Notes: generated from the letters alone by a model not told the origin. Shown: positions 17,439-27,872, counted from the first letter of the stretch. The stretch: 64,000 bases of DNA from Bacteriovoracaceae bacterium (GCA_020630335.1 JAHDBN010000006.1:53602-117601), one strand, 5' to 3'. Translations and numbers: made by a program.

Positions 17439-19235
17439 TTAATCAACTTTCAATACAGCTAAAAATGCTTCCTGAGGAACCTCTACATTTCCAACCATTT
17501 TCATTCTCTTCTTACCTTCTTTTTGCTTTTCAAGAAGTTTTCTTTTTCGAGATATATCTCCACCATAACATTTTGCTAAAACGTTTTTTCTAAGAGCTTT
17601 AAGAGTTTCTCTTGCTATAATTTTTGCACCAATTGAAGCTTGTATGGCGATTTCAAATTGTTGCCTATCAATAATTTTTCTAAGTTTTTGAGTAAGATCT
17701 CTTCCCTTGTAAAAAGCATTATCTTTATGACAAATCAAAGATAAGGCATCGACTTTTTCACCATTTAATAAAATGTCTAATCTAACGAGATTAGAAACTT
17801 CATAACCAATGAGTTCATAATCCATGCTAGCATATCCTTTAGTTATACTTTTCAATGAATCATAAAAATCAAAAACCATTTCACTTAAAGGCATCTTATA
17901 AACGATCTGAACTCTCTCTTCTGTAAGGTATTTAAGATCTTTCTGAACTCCTCGCTTATCTTGGCAAAGTTTCATGATTTTTCCGACGTATTCATTTGGC
18001 ACGTGAATAGAAATTTCTACATAAGGCTCAGAAATACTTTCTATATCTCCTATATCAGGAAGCTCTGATGGATTATCTATATAAAGAGTCTCTCCTTTAT
18101 TGGTAACTACTTGATAATTACAACTTGGAGCCGTTGAGATAAGTGTTAAATCAAATTCTCTTTCTAATCTTTCTTGAATAATACTCATATGTAATAAACC
18201 AAGAAATCCACATCTAAAACCAAAGCCGAGTGCTTTAGAAGTTTCCGGCTCATAAGAAAAAGATGAATCATTTAATGCAAGTTTCTCGAGAGCGTCTTTT
18301 AAGTTCTCATAATCATCACTTACAACTGGATAAACACCACAAAAGACCATAGGCTTAATTTCTTCATACCCTGCCAAGCTTGGTGTTTCTTTTTTATTAG
18401 CATGAACTATCGTATCTCCTACTTTCACATCTCTTATTGTTTTAATACCACAAATAATAATTCCAACCTCTCCAGCACTTAGTTTTTTCACATCACTATA
18501 AAAAGGTTCATGGATTGCTAGCTTTAAAACTTCATAAGCTCCCTCAGACTCTTTAAAGTAAATCTTATCTTTTAGTTTTAGCTCTCCTTCAAAAACTCTA
18601 ACTAAAATAACAACACCTCTATACGGATCAAACCAAGAATCAAATATTAGGGCCTGTAAATTATTTTCAGATTTACCTGTTGGGGCTGGAACTTTTTGAA
18701 CAATTTGTTCAAAAACCTCATCTACTCCCATACCTGTTTTTGCACTAATCTGGCAGGCATCCATTGCTTCTATTCCAATAACATCCTCAATCTCTTGAGA
18801 GACTCTTTCACAATCGGCATGAGGAAGATCTATTTTATTTAAAACTGGAACAATCTCTAATTCATTTTCAAGAGCAAGATAAACATTCGCTAAAGTTTGT
18901 GCCTCTACACCTTGAGAAGCATCAACAACTAATAAAGCTCCTTCACATGAAGCGAGTGATCTACTAACTTCATAAGTAAAATCAACGTGACCTGGAGTAT
19001 CGATTAAATTTAAAAAATATTCTTCACCATCTTTTGCTTTATACTTAATTCGAACAGTTTGAGCCTTGATAGTAATCCCACGTTCTTTTTCTAAATCCAT
19101 ATTATCTAAAAACTGATCACTCATCTCTCTTTGAGAAAGAGTTTGAGTTAACTCGATCATACGATCAGCCAAGGTTGATTTACCGTGATCAATATGAGCA
19201 ATAATAGAAAAATTTCTAATTTTAGATGGATCCAT
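17439..19235 (-). CDS. lepA: Elongation factor 4 (LepA), ribosome back-translocase GTPase
   Basis: A 598-residue GTPase of standard length. G1 is AHIDHGKST near residue 12-20, DTPGHVDF is G3 and NKIDLPHA is G4. The LepA-specific C-terminal domain holds [23 protein letters not shown], with the usual end [15 protein letters not shown]. The family rescues or remodels ribosomes under stress. It follows the HAMP-PAS gene of the Ktr operon by 42 bp. The 97-bp gap downstream of it holds a short GC-rich patch but no clear terminator. Confidence 0.97.
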   Translation of the reverse strand: MDPSKIRNFSIIAHIDHGKSTLADRMIELTQTLSQREMSDQFLDNMDLEKERGITIKAQTVRIKYKAKDGEEYFLNLIDTPGHVDFTYEVSRSLASCEGALLVVDASQGVEAQTLANVYLALENELEIVPVLNKIDLPHADCERVSQEIEDVIGIEAMDACQISAKTGMGVDEVFEQIVQKVPAPTGKSENNLQALIFDSWFDPYRGVVILVRVFEGELKLKDKIYFKESEGAYEVLKLAIHEPFYSDVKKLSAGEVGIIICGIKTIRDVKVGDTIVHANKKETPSLAGYEEIKPMVFCGVYPVVSDDYENLKDALEKLALNDSSFSYEPETSKALGFGFRCGFLGLLHMSIIQERLEREFDLTLISTAPSCNYQVVTNKGETLYIDNPSELPDIGDIESISEPYVEISIHVPNEYVGKIMKLCQDKRGVQKDLKYLTEERVQIVYKMPLSEMVFDFYDSLKSITKGYASMDYELIGYEVSNLVRLDILLNGEKVDALSLICHKDNAFYKGRDLTQKLRKIIDRQQFEIAIQASIGAKIIARETLKALRKNVLAKCYGGDISRKRKLLEKQKEGKKRMKMVGNVEVPQEAFLAVLKVD

Positions 19236-19277
19236 TGAATCTTAAGATACTAAATATATTGGGGTTTTATAAGTCTT

Positions 19278-20414
19278 TTATGCGAACATTTGCTCAGATA
19301 TAATCATAATATAATAATCCAAACTACTTTCTTTACCTCTAATAGGAACAATATTAGCAAATCCATTAAAATCCTCTTCTAGGACCTCTTCTCCATCAAT
19401 TCGCTTCGTCTTAAACTCTATTGATTCATTTTCTATCTTAGTTCTTCTCTTAAGGGCAACTTCATAAGCATCTTTTATTCCTTTAGGAAGAATCGTTTCT
19501 TTTATTTGCTTATCAATAACATCATCAGACTTAACATTTAGAAGTGAATAAAGAGAGTTATTTAAGTAAACCAACTTCCCTTCAGCATCAGACACTAAAA
19601 CATTTTTCTTAACTAAGTTTGCAAGAGTATCAAATTTTCTAAGCTCAACAGAGATTCTATCTGTTCTCAACTCTTCGAATGTTTTTAAGCTTCCAATCAT
19701 TTTATTGATTTCTCTTGATAATTGGCCTATTTCATCATTTTGATTATAGTAAATAGAAACATCAAAGTTACATTCCTGAAGTTCTCTAATGGCATCTGAA
19801 ATTTTTCTAAAAGGAAGAGAAATTTTCCCAGGGATCACCATGCTGATCAGCAATGTTCCAAGCGATGTTAAAATCAGAGTCCAAAGCATCTGATTTTTTG
19901 TTTGCCCAATACTACTTCTTATCTGATTTTCTTGATTCTGAGTACTATTAAACTTCTTATCTACAATCTTGGAATAAGAATCTAAGATTCCATCAAGAGA
20001 AACGGCAACCGGACTAAAGTTTTCTTGAAGATCTTCACTTTTCTCAATTAAATCCTGAGTCGATTCAACTTTACCCAGCATATTCGCAATACTCTTTTTC
20101 ATTTCAACATCTTTATAAACAGCTTCCACTTTGCTTAATTGATCTCTTAAATTTTCTAAATAATTATCAAGCTCTTTAATATCTTCTAAGCTTGCTTTTT
20201 CTGTGAGTAGTACTCTTTGCTTTTTAAATACTTCTATTGTCGATACTCTGACTGCATCATTTAAAGTATTTTCAACATTAATTCTTCCCATTTTAGACTG
20301 AATTTCATTGCTTAGTTTATTTAGAAAGAAAAAAGATGTTAATCCCATCACTAAAACAATGAGAAGAGAAAATAAAAAAGCTACAAATATTCTTCTTTTT
20401 AATGAAAAATTCAT
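19278..20414 (-). CDS. Membrane HAMP-PAS sensor protein without kinase domain
   Basis: A 378-residue protein with a first membrane helix (residues 9-31), a roughly 145-residue helical periplasmic region, a second helix (about 178-195), a HAMP segment (LPFRKISDAIRELQECNFDVSIYYNQNDEIGQLSREI) and a PAS-like domain (about 265-360, VLVSDAEGKLVYLNNSLYSLL). It stops soon after the PAS domain with no histidine kinase, cyclase or methyl-accepting part. It lies 9 bp after ktrA and before lepA. A sensory or regulatory role on potassium uptake, or signalling to a separate kinase, is inferred from position only. Confidence 0.72.
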   Translation of the reverse strand: MNFSLKRRIFVAFLFSLLIVLVMGLTSFFFLNKLSNEIQSKMGRINVENTLNDAVRVSTIEVFKKQRVLLTEKASLEDIKELDNYLENLRDQLSKVEAVYKDVEMKKSIANMLGKVESTQDLIEKSEDLQENFSPVAVSLDGILDSYSKIVDKKFNSTQNQENQIRSSIGQTKNQMLWTLILTSLGTLLISMVIPGKISLPFRKISDAIRELQECNFDVSIYYNQNDEIGQLSREINKMIGSLKTFEELRTDRISVELRKFDTLANLVKKNVLVSDAEGKLVYLNNSLYSLLNVKSDDVIDKQIKETILPKGIKDAYEVALKRRTKIENESIEFKTKRIDGEEVLEEDFNGFANIVPIRGKESSLDYYIMIISEQMFA

Positions 20415-20423
20415 GAAATACCT

Positions 20424-21116
20424 TTATTCTGAGAGATCATCGAAGAGTTTATCAAAATGTTTATCACTACCAACAATTGCAATAATATCATCAGCATGAA
20501 TTGAATCCATAGGAAGAGGATTATCATTAATTTCGATTTTAAAAGATGATTTTCCATCTTGGGTTATATAAGGAACTTGTTTTTCTACTGCCACAATATT
20601 TAAAGAGTAATTTACCTTTATCTGAGTTTCCGCAATTGTTTTTCCATGATATTTCTTGCCAAGTTTTAATTGAACTAGGGAATATCCCGGAGCAAAGCTA
20701 TATTTTTGAATGATATAAGGAGCTACGATTTTTGAAGCAATAATATCTCCCATCTGCTCTTCTACCTTTATAATTTCACTTGCTCCAACTTCTTGCAAAA
20801 CACTTTCATGGAGCTGATTAGTAGCTCTCGCAATAATTCTTCCAACACCTAATCTTCTTAACATTGCTACGGCCATAATACTCATTTGAATATTATCTCC
20901 AATCGCTACAATCGCTGCATCAATATCTGAGATATTAACAGCTCTTAGAGCTTTTTCGTCTGTAACATCGGCTGTAATAGCATGAGCAACAACATCTTTC
21001 ATTTTTTCAACAAGTTCAGGATTGCTATCTATTGCAACAACCTCTATTCCTTTGTCTGCAAGTCTAGATGCTACTCTCGACCCAAAATTTCCCATTCCAA
21101 TAACTGAAACTAACAT
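20424..21116 (-). CDS. ktrA: KtrA/TrkA-type potassium uptake regulatory subunit
   Basis: A 230-residue RCK protein. The N-terminal Rossmann fold reads VIGMGNFGSRVASRLADKG with the acidic end AIDSN that binds a nucleotide. The C-terminal TrkA_C-like domain spans about 140-225 (FAPGYSLVQLKLGKKYHGKTIAE). The single RCK unit fits KtrA of Ktr systems better than the double TrkA of enteric bacteria. It forms a cytoplasmic ring that gates the KtrB channel-like subunit encoded 18 bp upstream. A HAMP-PAS protein is encoded just downstream. Confidence 0.9.
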   Translation of the reverse strand: MLVSVIGMGNFGSRVASRLADKGIEVVAIDSNPELVEKMKDVVAHAITADVTDEKALRAVNISDIDAAIVAIGDNIQMSIMAVAMLRRLGVGRIIARATNQLHESVLQEVGASEIIKVEEQMGDIIASKIVAPYIIQKYSFAPGYSLVQLKLGKKYHGKTIAETQIKVNYSLNIVAVEKQVPYITQDGKSSFKIEINDNPLPMDSIHADDIIAIVGSDKHFDKLFDDLSE

Positions 21117-21134
21117 GTTGTTTTACCTCTTATA

Positions 21135-22874
21135 TTATCCAATCATAACTCTTCCTTCAGCATATTGCACCCTAGATGGAAGAGTTTTTAGTTTACTTAA
21201 GGCCAAAACCAAAGTGAAAGGACCTACTCGCCCTATAAACATTAAAATAGTAATAAAAATTTTCCCTAGCACACTTAAGTCGGCGGTAATTCCCAGACTT
21301 AATCCAACAGTTCCAAAAGCACTAATTGTTTCAAAGAAGACACTTAAGAAAGGAAGATTAGGTTCTAATTTTAACATAATAAGTAAAAATGTCGTTAGAA
21401 CTCCGAGACATATCATCAATAAAGCGACAGAACGAATATACAAACTTGTAGGAATTTTTTTATCAAAAAATTCAATCTCACTTCTACCTTTTAGAGTTGC
21501 TCTTACAGATTGAACAAGAATTGCTAAAGTTGTAGTTTTCAGCCCACCACCTGTTGAACCAGGCGAAGCACCTATAAACATTAGGACACAGATAAAATAA
21601 ATTGTATGCCCATGAAAATCAGAAAAATCTAAAGTATTAAATCCCGCCGTCCTTGTTGTAACTGATTGAAAAGCAGACATTAGAAACTTTTCAGGCAAAG
21701 AAAATCCATCAAGAGAATTTAAAAACTCACTAAAAAAGAATGCAAATGTTCCAAGAGTAACAAGGATAATATTAGTATAAATAACTATCTTAGAGTGAAG
21801 ACTTAAATTTACCCATTTCTTTTTTTTCAAAAAGTTATGCTTCAAATCTTTCATCACAAAAAAACCTAAACCACCCAAAAGAATGAGAATCATAATAACT
21901 GTATTTACAAAAACATTAGATTTATAATCCACTAGTGAGTTTGAAAATAAAGCAAATCCAGCATTGCAAAAAGCTGAAACACTATGAAACACTCCATTAA
22001 ACATCGCCTCTCCCAGGTCTTGCCCTTCGTAGATAAACGCTCCTGTTAAAAAAACAGCTCCCCAGAACTCAATGAATAAAGTGATTTTGATAATCTCAAA
22101 AATCATATCGATGAGTTCTTCTAGAGATGAAATATCCAAAAGTCCTTTCATGAAAACTTGTTCTTTCATTCCGAAAGTTTTCCCCAAAAGAATTGTCATT
22201 GAACTAGTTAGAGTCATAATACCTAGCCCACCAACTTGAATAAGAAAGAGCATAAAGAACTGACCGATTAATGTGAACTCTTCTCCAATAGAAAAGGTAG
22301 CTAGACCTGTCACACATGTGGCTGATGTTGCCATAAAAAGAGCATCTACTAAGCCAACACCAGAGCCATCTTTATGAACGAAAGGTAATAAAATAATCAG
22401 AGTTCCAAAAGCAATCAGAGCAAAAAATGAAAGAATAACGAGTTGAGCTGGATTTAATTGTAATCTTTCCCAGATACTGACTTTAAATTTTATTTTTTCT
22501 CTTTTTCTTTCTTCTCTATTTCCTATATATCGAAAAATTATTGATGAGACTAAATGAAAAACAAAAATCCAATAAACAAACTTAACGTCGTCTTTTACCC
22601 AAAACAAAGCAGGTAATAAAAGAATTGTATGAATATTCTCTCTTACGAAATCAATAAAATTATTATTCTTAAAATACCTGAGAGAAGTGGTCAGGGTTAA
22701 GATGAAAGGAGATAAATATGCAAGGTAAACTAAAATAGTCTTTGTACTTTCATAAGAAACATAAGTGAAGAATTTGTCATCTCTTGCTTCTGTAAATAAT
22801 AAGTACAAAGCAATAAAAGCAATGCTAACAATTAAGTCTAATCCTAGCCCTAGTGGGTAAAGTTTCTTTTGCAT
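21135..22874 (-). CDS. ktrB: KtrB/TrkH-type potassium transporter subunit
   Basis: A 579-residue integral membrane protein. The four pore-loop signatures of the Trk/Ktr/HKT superfamily can be found in order: SATCVTGLAT, SAFCNAGFAL, TTRTAGFNT and FGTVGLSLG. Each carries the conserved glycine of the selectivity filter. GASPGSTGGG precedes the last transmembrane unit. An N-terminal block of about 120 residues with extra helices makes it longer than a typical 450-residue KtrB. Ktr systems are usually sodium-dependent, which would suit a marine habitat (inference). It is the first gene of the ktrB-ktrA-sensor operon. Confidence 0.9.
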   Translation of the reverse strand: MQKKLYPLGLGLDLIVSIAFIALYLLFTEARDDKFFTYVSYESTKTILVYLAYLSPFILTLTTSLRYFKNNNFIDFVRENIHTILLLPALFWVKDDVKFVYWIFVFHLVSSIIFRYIGNREERKREKIKFKVSIWERLQLNPAQLVILSFFALIAFGTLIILLPFVHKDGSGVGLVDALFMATSATCVTGLATFSIGEEFTLIGQFFMLFLIQVGGLGIMTLTSSMTILLGKTFGMKEQVFMKGLLDISSLEELIDMIFEIIKITLFIEFWGAVFLTGAFIYEGQDLGEAMFNGVFHSVSAFCNAGFALFSNSLVDYKSNVFVNTVIMILILLGGLGFFVMKDLKHNFLKKKKWVNLSLHSKIVIYTNIILVTLGTFAFFFSEFLNSLDGFSLPEKFLMSAFQSVTTRTAGFNTLDFSDFHGHTIYFICVLMFIGASPGSTGGGLKTTTLAILVQSVRATLKGRSEIEFFDKKIPTSLYIRSVALLMICLGVLTTFLLIMLKLEPNLPFLSVFFETISAFGTVGLSLGITADLSVLGKIFITILMFIGRVGPFTLVLALSKLKTLPSRVQYAEGRVMIG

Positions 22875-22997
22875 ATCTATATTTGAGAATTCCCTTAAGA
22901 ATGCGCAATGTCAACAAGTGGACTGGCTATTTGATTGAGATCCTTTTCTTTACTATCATTAAGATCTAAATTGACTTCAATTTCAAGGAGATAAATC

Positions 22998-23810
22998 ATG
23001 GCAAGAAGCCTCTACTTTTCAATTCTATTAATTACTTTTTTATTTTCTTGCTCTTCTAAAGATAGAATTGTAGCTGAGAAAAAAGCCGATCTTTATTTTG
23101 GCAAAGGAACAAATTTTTTAATGAAAGGAGAATATACTGACGCTTTAAACAGCTTGATTAAAGCATCAAAGTATTCACCAGAAAGAAGTGATATTCATAA
23201 CAACTTAGGTATGGCTTATTATTTTAAAAAAAGTAAATCTAATGCTTTAAAACACATCAAACATGCAATTAAACTTGATAAAAAAAACACTGAAGCAAAA
23301 AGTAATCTTGCATCCATTTATCTTGAAGCGGGAAGATTAAAAAAAGCTAAATCTATTTATCATAAAATCTTATCTGATTTGACTTATAAAAAGCATTTCC
23401 AAACTTATTACAATCTTGGAGTTATTTCTCTCAAAGAAAAAAACAAAAAAGAAGCAGTCATAAATTTCACTAAATCAACTCAAGAAAACCAATTCAGCTG
23501 CAATGCTTTATACCAACTAGGTATTCTTTCTTTAAAGAGTAAAAATTATAAAAGTGCTCTAGAGCATTTTGGAAAAGGTACAGATGGCCCTTGCTATAAT
23601 AGTGATGCTAATCATTATTATTTAGGATTAAGCCATGAAAAAAATGGAAATTTGCAAAAAGCACTTAAGTCTTATCAAGATGTAAGTAACAAATTTTCAC
23701 AAGGGAAATATTCAATTTTATCTAGAAGAAAAATTTCAAAACTTAACCAGTTACAAGACTCTGGTCTAATTTATTCAAAAGAAAATTTACCTTCTAATAG
23801 AAAACTATAA
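22998..23810 (+). CDS. PilF-like TPR lipoprotein
   Basis: A 270-residue lipoprotein with signal peptide and lipobox LFSC (LITFLFSCSS), so it is anchored to the outer membrane. About five tetratricopeptide repeats follow, for example DIHNNLGMAYYFKKSKSNALKHIKHAIKLD and the repeated YNLGVISLKEKNKKEAV. The set-up matches PilF/PilW, which helps assemble the type IV pilus secretin. AAGGAG precedes the ATG. RodZ is encoded 8 bp downstream, an arrangement that also occurs in relatives. No other pilus gene is in the window, so the pilus link is from family and context only. Confidence 0.75.
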   Translation: MARSLYFSILLITFLFSCSSKDRIVAEKKADLYFGKGTNFLMKGEYTDALNSLIKASKYSPERSDIHNNLGMAYYFKKSKSNALKHIKHAIKLDKKNTEAKSNLASIYLEAGRLKKAKSIYHKILSDLTYKKHFQTYYNLGVISLKEKNKKEAVINFTKSTQENQFSCNALYQLGILSLKSKNYKSALEHFGKGTDGPCYNSDANHYYLGLSHEKNGNLQKALKSYQDVSNKFSQGKYSILSRRKISKLNQLQDSGLIYSKENLPSNRKL

Positions 23811-23818
23811 ATAAAGAA

Positions 23819-24784
23819 ATGGAAGATTTAAAAACAGGTCAATATCTAAGAAAACTAAGAGAGGATAAAAATTTATCTCTTAAAGAAATTGCCGAGAAAA
23901 CAAGAATTAGTACTAAGGTTTTAGAAAACTTAGAACTTTCTAATTTTAGCAATCTTCCTAAAAAGCCCTACATTATTGGCTTTATAAAAAATGTTTGTAA
24001 AGAACTAGGCGTTGATTCAAGCGAAGCTTTATCACTACTTCATCATGATTTAGAAACTTTAGGACTTGATAAAAAAAATGATACTCCCATATATGAACAA
24101 CAAAAAAACAATAGTCTTAAGAGCTCGAATAAAAAACCTATAATTTTCTTATTACTTACAACTCTTGGCCTGTTTTCTCTTTACAAGATTCTTAGTAAAA
24201 ACGATCCAAAATTAATTAATCAAAAAACAAAGAGTACAAAAGTAATTACTTCTACCACTCTTTATAAAAGAGTTATTTTATCGACAACTACTTCGATGAA
24301 AATCACAACGACTTCTTCTACTACTACTTCAAGCACTACTACCACGACTCTAAAAGTTTCAGTGCCATATGTTAAATTCAAGCCACTTCTCGATCCAACT
24401 TTCTATGTTACTCAGAATTCTTCTGATGAAGTTCCGGACAAGTACAAAGATTCAAACACTGCTTATCAACAAGTATATTTTAAAGCTTCAAATAAATGTT
24501 GGATTAGATACAAGGTAGACTCTGCTAATATTAAAAGTCGCTCTCTTAAATCCGGAGACACATTTTTTATTTCAGGAAGAAAAGTTTTTCTTGCTGTTGG
24601 AAGCTTTAATAATTTAGATCTTTACCTTAATGGAAAAAAAGTTGAGTCTACTAATAATCAGTCCTTTCAAACGATTATTTTTCCAATTGATGAGTATACA
24701 AATCATTATTCACCATTGTTTGTAGATGATGATTTAGGTCAAACTTATTTTTATAAAGATTATATGAAGCTTATGTCTCTTTAA
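23819..24784 (+). CDS. rodZ: RodZ-like cell-shape protein
   Basis: A 321-residue protein. An N-terminal HTH of the RodZ type (TGQYLRKLREDKNLSLKEIA, then LPKKPYIIGFIKNVCKELG) is followed by one membrane helix (residues 107-124). A serine/threonine-rich linker (about 140-180, runs of TTSSTTT) leads to a C-terminal periplasmic beta domain (QVYFKASNKCWIRYKVDS, SGDTFFISGRKVFLAVGSFNNLDLYLNGK). RodZ ties MreB to the membrane in rod-shaped cells. The start overlaps nothing and lies 8 bp after the PilF-like gene. Its stop overlaps the convergent trmL stop by four bases. Confidence 0.85.
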   Translation: MEDLKTGQYLRKLREDKNLSLKEIAEKTRISTKVLENLELSNFSNLPKKPYIIGFIKNVCKELGVDSSEALSLLHHDLETLGLDKKNDTPIYEQQKNNSLKSSNKKPIIFLLLTTLGLFSLYKILSKNDPKLINQKTKSTKVITSTTLYKRVILSTTTSMKITTTSSTTTSSTTTTTLKVSVPYVKFKPLLDPTFYVTQNSSDEVPDKYKDSNTAYQQVYFKASNKCWIRYKVDSANIKSRSLKSGDTFFISGRKVFLAVGSFNNLDLYLNGKKVESTNNQSFQTIIFPIDEYTNHYSPLFVDDDLGQTYFYKDYMKLMSL

Positions 24785-25248
24785 GATAAAGCTTTAACTT
24801 GCCTTAAACATTCATAGCTAATGGCAGTTGCTGCGTTAGATAGATTCAATGATCTTATATGCTTTGAATACATAGGGAGTTTATAAATTGATGTGTCGTA
24901 TTTTTCTAATAACTTTTTAGGAAAACCTTTAGTTTCACTTCCAAAAATCAAATAAGAGTTTTTTTTATAAGGAGCCTTGTCATACTCAAGGTTTGTAAAA
25001 TTATCAAACAATAATAAACTCTCAGGTTTTTCTAAATTTAAGAAATCTTCCCAATTGTCATATTCTTTTAATTCCAAGTGCTTCCAATAATCTAGGCCAG
25101 CTCTTCTAACTGCCTTTTCTGAAATATCGAAGCCATAAGGCCTTATAAGGATTAACTCTATTCCCAGGGCAACACAGGTTCTTCCAATACTACCTGTATT
25201 CCCTGGAATTTCTGGTTCTAATAAAACAATTTTGAAATCTAAATTCAA
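24781..25248 (-). CDS. trmL: tRNA (cytidine/uridine-34 2'-O)-methyltransferase TrmL
   Basis: A 155-residue SPOUT methyltransferase of normal length. It begins FKIVLLEPEIPGNTGSIGRTCVALG, has the middle LIFGSETKGFP motif and ends with the knot segment LPMYSKHIRSLNLSNAATAISYE. It methylates the wobble ribose of leucine tRNAs using SAM. The gene is 3 bp after pepA and convergent with rodZ. Confidence 0.92.
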   Translation of the reverse strand: MNLDFKIVLLEPEIPGNTGSIGRTCVALGIELILIRPYGFDISEKAVRRAGLDYWKHLELKEYDNWEDFLNLEKPESLLLFDNFTNLEYDKAPYKKNSYLIFGSETKGFPKKLLEKYDTSIYKLPMYSKHIRSLNLSNAATAISYECLRQVKALS

Positions 25249-25251
25249 AAA

Positions 25252-26727
25252 CTACTTCATTAAATACTGAGAAACTGTTCGCACCATCACTCCTGACGCT
25301 CCAGACGGAGGACAATAAGGAAGGTGAACCTGAGAATCACAAACACCTGCGATGTCTAAATGAGACCATGAGATATCATTTTTGATAAAGTTCTCAAGGA
25401 ATGCGGCTGCCGTAGCAGTTCCGGCCATTCTTGCTTTTCCTATGTTTTTCAAATCAGCAATTTTAGATTTCATTTGATCTCTATATTCATCAATAATTGG
25501 TAGTTGCCATAAATACTCATCCGCATCTTTCGAAGCACCTAGTAGGCCATTTATCATCTTTTGATCATTTCCTAGTAAAGCACAAACCTCGACACCAAAT
25601 GCTACTAAACAAGCCCCTGTAAGAGTTGCGGCATCAATAATTTCATGGGGTTTAAGATCACAAGTATAATCAAGCGCATCTGCGAGAATGAGTCTTCCCT
25701 CTGCATCCGTATTTAAAATCTCTACAGTCTTACCATTTCTTCCTTTTACAATCGAATCAGGTGTTGTTGCTTTTGCATTAACTGCATTGTCAGTCATAGC
25801 AAGAACACAAGTGATTTTATTTTTAGAACCCTGAAGAACAGCTGATCTAAAAGCACCATAAAGAGTTGCTGAACCACCCATATCAAACTTCATTCCCATC
25901 ATCGAGCCACCAGGTTTTAAGCTATATCCACCTGTATCAAAAGTAATTCCTTTACCGACCAAAGCGATATGCTTTGTTTTCTTTGTTGCTTTCTTAGGAG
26001 TATAAGTAAGATGCACGAGTCTTGGTTCATAAGCAGATCCTGCATTTACCGATAAGAAAAGATTCATTTTTTCTTTTTTAATATCTGACTTCTTAAGGAT
26101 TTTTACTTTAACTCCGCATCCTTTCATGTTTTTCTTAATATCTTTTTCGATTAAGCTTGCATAAACTTCGGAGTTTAAAACATTTGGAGCTTCGTTTACA
26201 AAATCTCTACAAATATTTACAGATGAAGAAATTGCAGAGATCTTCTCATCAATTTTTTCAAACTTTGCTTTAGTCATTTTAGATGAATAAAAAGATACCT
26301 TACCATTCTCTTTACTAGTCGCTTTATATTTATCAAAGGAATATCGAGTCAAATAAATAGCCTCAAGTAGTATTTCTGCTGTTTTATCTGTTTTAAATTT
26401 TTTTGAAAAACTATCCAAATCAACTAAAACATTCTTTGTCTTTAATGATCTATAAAACTTTGCAAAAGATCTTCTTAATTTTTCAGACTTTAAATCTTTC
26501 GAGTTTCCTAATCCCATGACAATATATTTATTTTCTTCATCATTTAAAGAGAGTGTTTCTCCTAATTTTGCTTTAAAGTTTTTTGAACATTTATGATTTG
26601 AAAAAAGTGTATTGATATTTTTTTCTTGAAACAAAAAAGATGGTTTATCTTTATTTCCTAGGCTCGCTGCTCCTAGATAAAGATCATACTTTGATTTGAT
26701 TGACTTAAAATTAAATTCTATTTTCAT
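25252..26727 (-). CDS. pepA: Leucyl aminopeptidase (M17 family)
   Basis: A 491-residue cytosolic metallo-aminopeptidase that forms hexamers. The two-metal site is visible: VGKGITFDTGGYSLKP (lysine and aspartate ligands), KFDMGGSATLYGA, and the signature NTDAEGRL. The N-terminal domain is less conserved, as usual. The end HLPYCPPSGASGVMVRTVSQYL is typical. Nothing is missing among the catalytic residues. It is encoded between an LptF/G permease and trmL. Confidence 0.94.
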   Translation of the reverse strand: MKIEFNFKSIKSKYDLYLGAASLGNKDKPSFLFQEKNINTLFSNHKCSKNFKAKLGETLSLNDEENKYIVMGLGNSKDLKSEKLRRSFAKFYRSLKTKNVLVDLDSFSKKFKTDKTAEILLEAIYLTRYSFDKYKATSKENGKVSFYSSKMTKAKFEKIDEKISAISSSVNICRDFVNEAPNVLNSEVYASLIEKDIKKNMKGCGVKVKILKKSDIKKEKMNLFLSVNAGSAYEPRLVHLTYTPKKATKKTKHIALVGKGITFDTGGYSLKPGGSMMGMKFDMGGSATLYGAFRSAVLQGSKNKITCVLAMTDNAVNAKATTPDSIVKGRNGKTVEILNTDAEGRLILADALDYTCDLKPHEIIDAATLTGACLVAFGVEVCALLGNDQKMINGLLGASKDADEYLWQLPIIDEYRDQMKSKIADLKNIGKARMAGTATAAAFLENFIKNDISWSHLDIAGVCDSQVHLPYCPPSGASGVMVRTVSQYLMK

Positions 26728-26765
26728 GATTACTCCTTAACTATAGGAATAATACTAAATTCATT

Positions 26766-27872
26766 CTAATTTATCCACTTTGATTTATAAGTTAGATAGA
26801 CAGACATAATAAGTAACATTGAGAGAGGAATAATTAGAGTAAATACAGTAGGTATTCCTCCCTGCTTTCCTATACTAAAGATCCCAAAGTAAGTTATGTA
26901 ATACACAACTAAATAAGAAAAGGTTCTCAGGGCTATATTTCCTTTGTGACTTCTTACATCTGACATTCCAAGATAAAAACCTATATATGATAAAAATAGA
27001 CACATGATTGGAATCACGAGTCGTTGATAATACTCTAACTCCCAAGAAAGATATTTTTTCCCATTCTTTTTTAAGGCCTCTATTTTTTTCAATAATATTG
27101 GTGTCGGCATAGCAATTGCTGAATTTACGGATGCATAGCTACTCTTCCCTTTATCTGGTACATAATTATATTCTTCAAAACGAACTTTTTTTATCTCATC
27201 TTTGTTTTCATCATAATCAAGAATTACCCCATTAAAAAAATCAAGAGACATACTATTTTTATCAGCAGCTGCCCCTTCTCTAAAATGAACTTTTGCTTTT
27301 TTAGCAGTAACTACTTTTTGACTCTCTTTATTTGTCATTTTAAAAAATATATTCTTCATCTCAGAAGTTTCTTTATTATATTCATCAACAAAAATGACGA
27401 GGTCTGAAATTTCAGTAAAGAATTCTTTTTCTTTAAGCCGACTTTTAAATGCTGATTTAATTAAAAAATATTTTTCTTCTTTAAAACTTTTCTTCGCCAA
27501 TGGAATGGTAGTCGCTAGTAAAAAATACATCCAACCAGAAACAGCCGCAGCAAAAACAAAGATTGGAAGATATAATCGAAAATTAGAAAGCCCTGAAGCT
27601 CTAAAAATTGTAAATTCTGAGGTTTTACAAAACTTATTAACGGTAAAAACTGTTGCAACTACTACTGCTATGGGAACAGCAATCGGTGAAACAACCCAGA
27701 CGAGTCTCAATACAAATTTTATAGCAAACCAAATACTTTTATCTTGTACAAATAAAACATCTAAGATTTTAATGAGATCAAAGGTCATGAGAAAAGAAAC
27801 CAAAAAAAACACAGTCGTTGCTGTTACAATCCCCATGCTTGAAAATAAGACTTTATCAATTTTTTTAATCAT
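26766..27872 (-). CDS. LptF/LptG-family lipopolysaccharide export permease
   Basis: A roughly 368-residue inner-membrane permease. There are about three N-terminal helices with the typical VVATVFTVNKFCKTSEFTIFRASGLSNFRLYLPIF segment, a periplasmic beta-jellyroll region in the middle (EFFTEISDLVIFVDEY, KVHFREG) and three C-terminal helices. LptF and LptG pair with LptB to lift LPS from the inner membrane. I prefer the ATG at 27872 because GAGAGA lies 8-12 bases upstream. The longer frame would begin with TTG at 27914 inside the previous gene. A second permease gene is not in the window, so F or G cannot be chosen. Confidence 0.85.
   Translation of the reverse strand: MIKKIDKVLFSSMGIVTATTVFFLVSFLMTFDLIKILDVLFVQDKSIWFAIKFVLRLVWVVSPIAVPIAVVVATVFTVNKFCKTSEFTIFRASGLSNFRLYLPIFVFAAAVSGWMYFLLATTIPLAKKSFKEEKYFLIKSAFKSRLKEKEFFTEISDLVIFVDEYNKETSEMKNIFFKMTNKESQKVVTAKKAKVHFREGAAADKNSMSLDFFNGVILDYDENKDEIKKVRFEEYNYVPDKGKSSYASVNSAIAMPTPILLKKIEALKKNGKKYLSWELEYYQRLVIPIMCLFLSYIGFYLGMSDVRSHKGNIALRTFSYLVVYYITYFGIFSIGKQGGIPTVFTLIIPLSMLLIMSVYLTYKSKWIN

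Noticed and set aside
21022..21513. 163-codon plus-strand open frame within ktrB/ktrA
   Set aside because: It is antisense to two clear genes with intact motifs, and its product has no recognisable composition or ribosome binding site.
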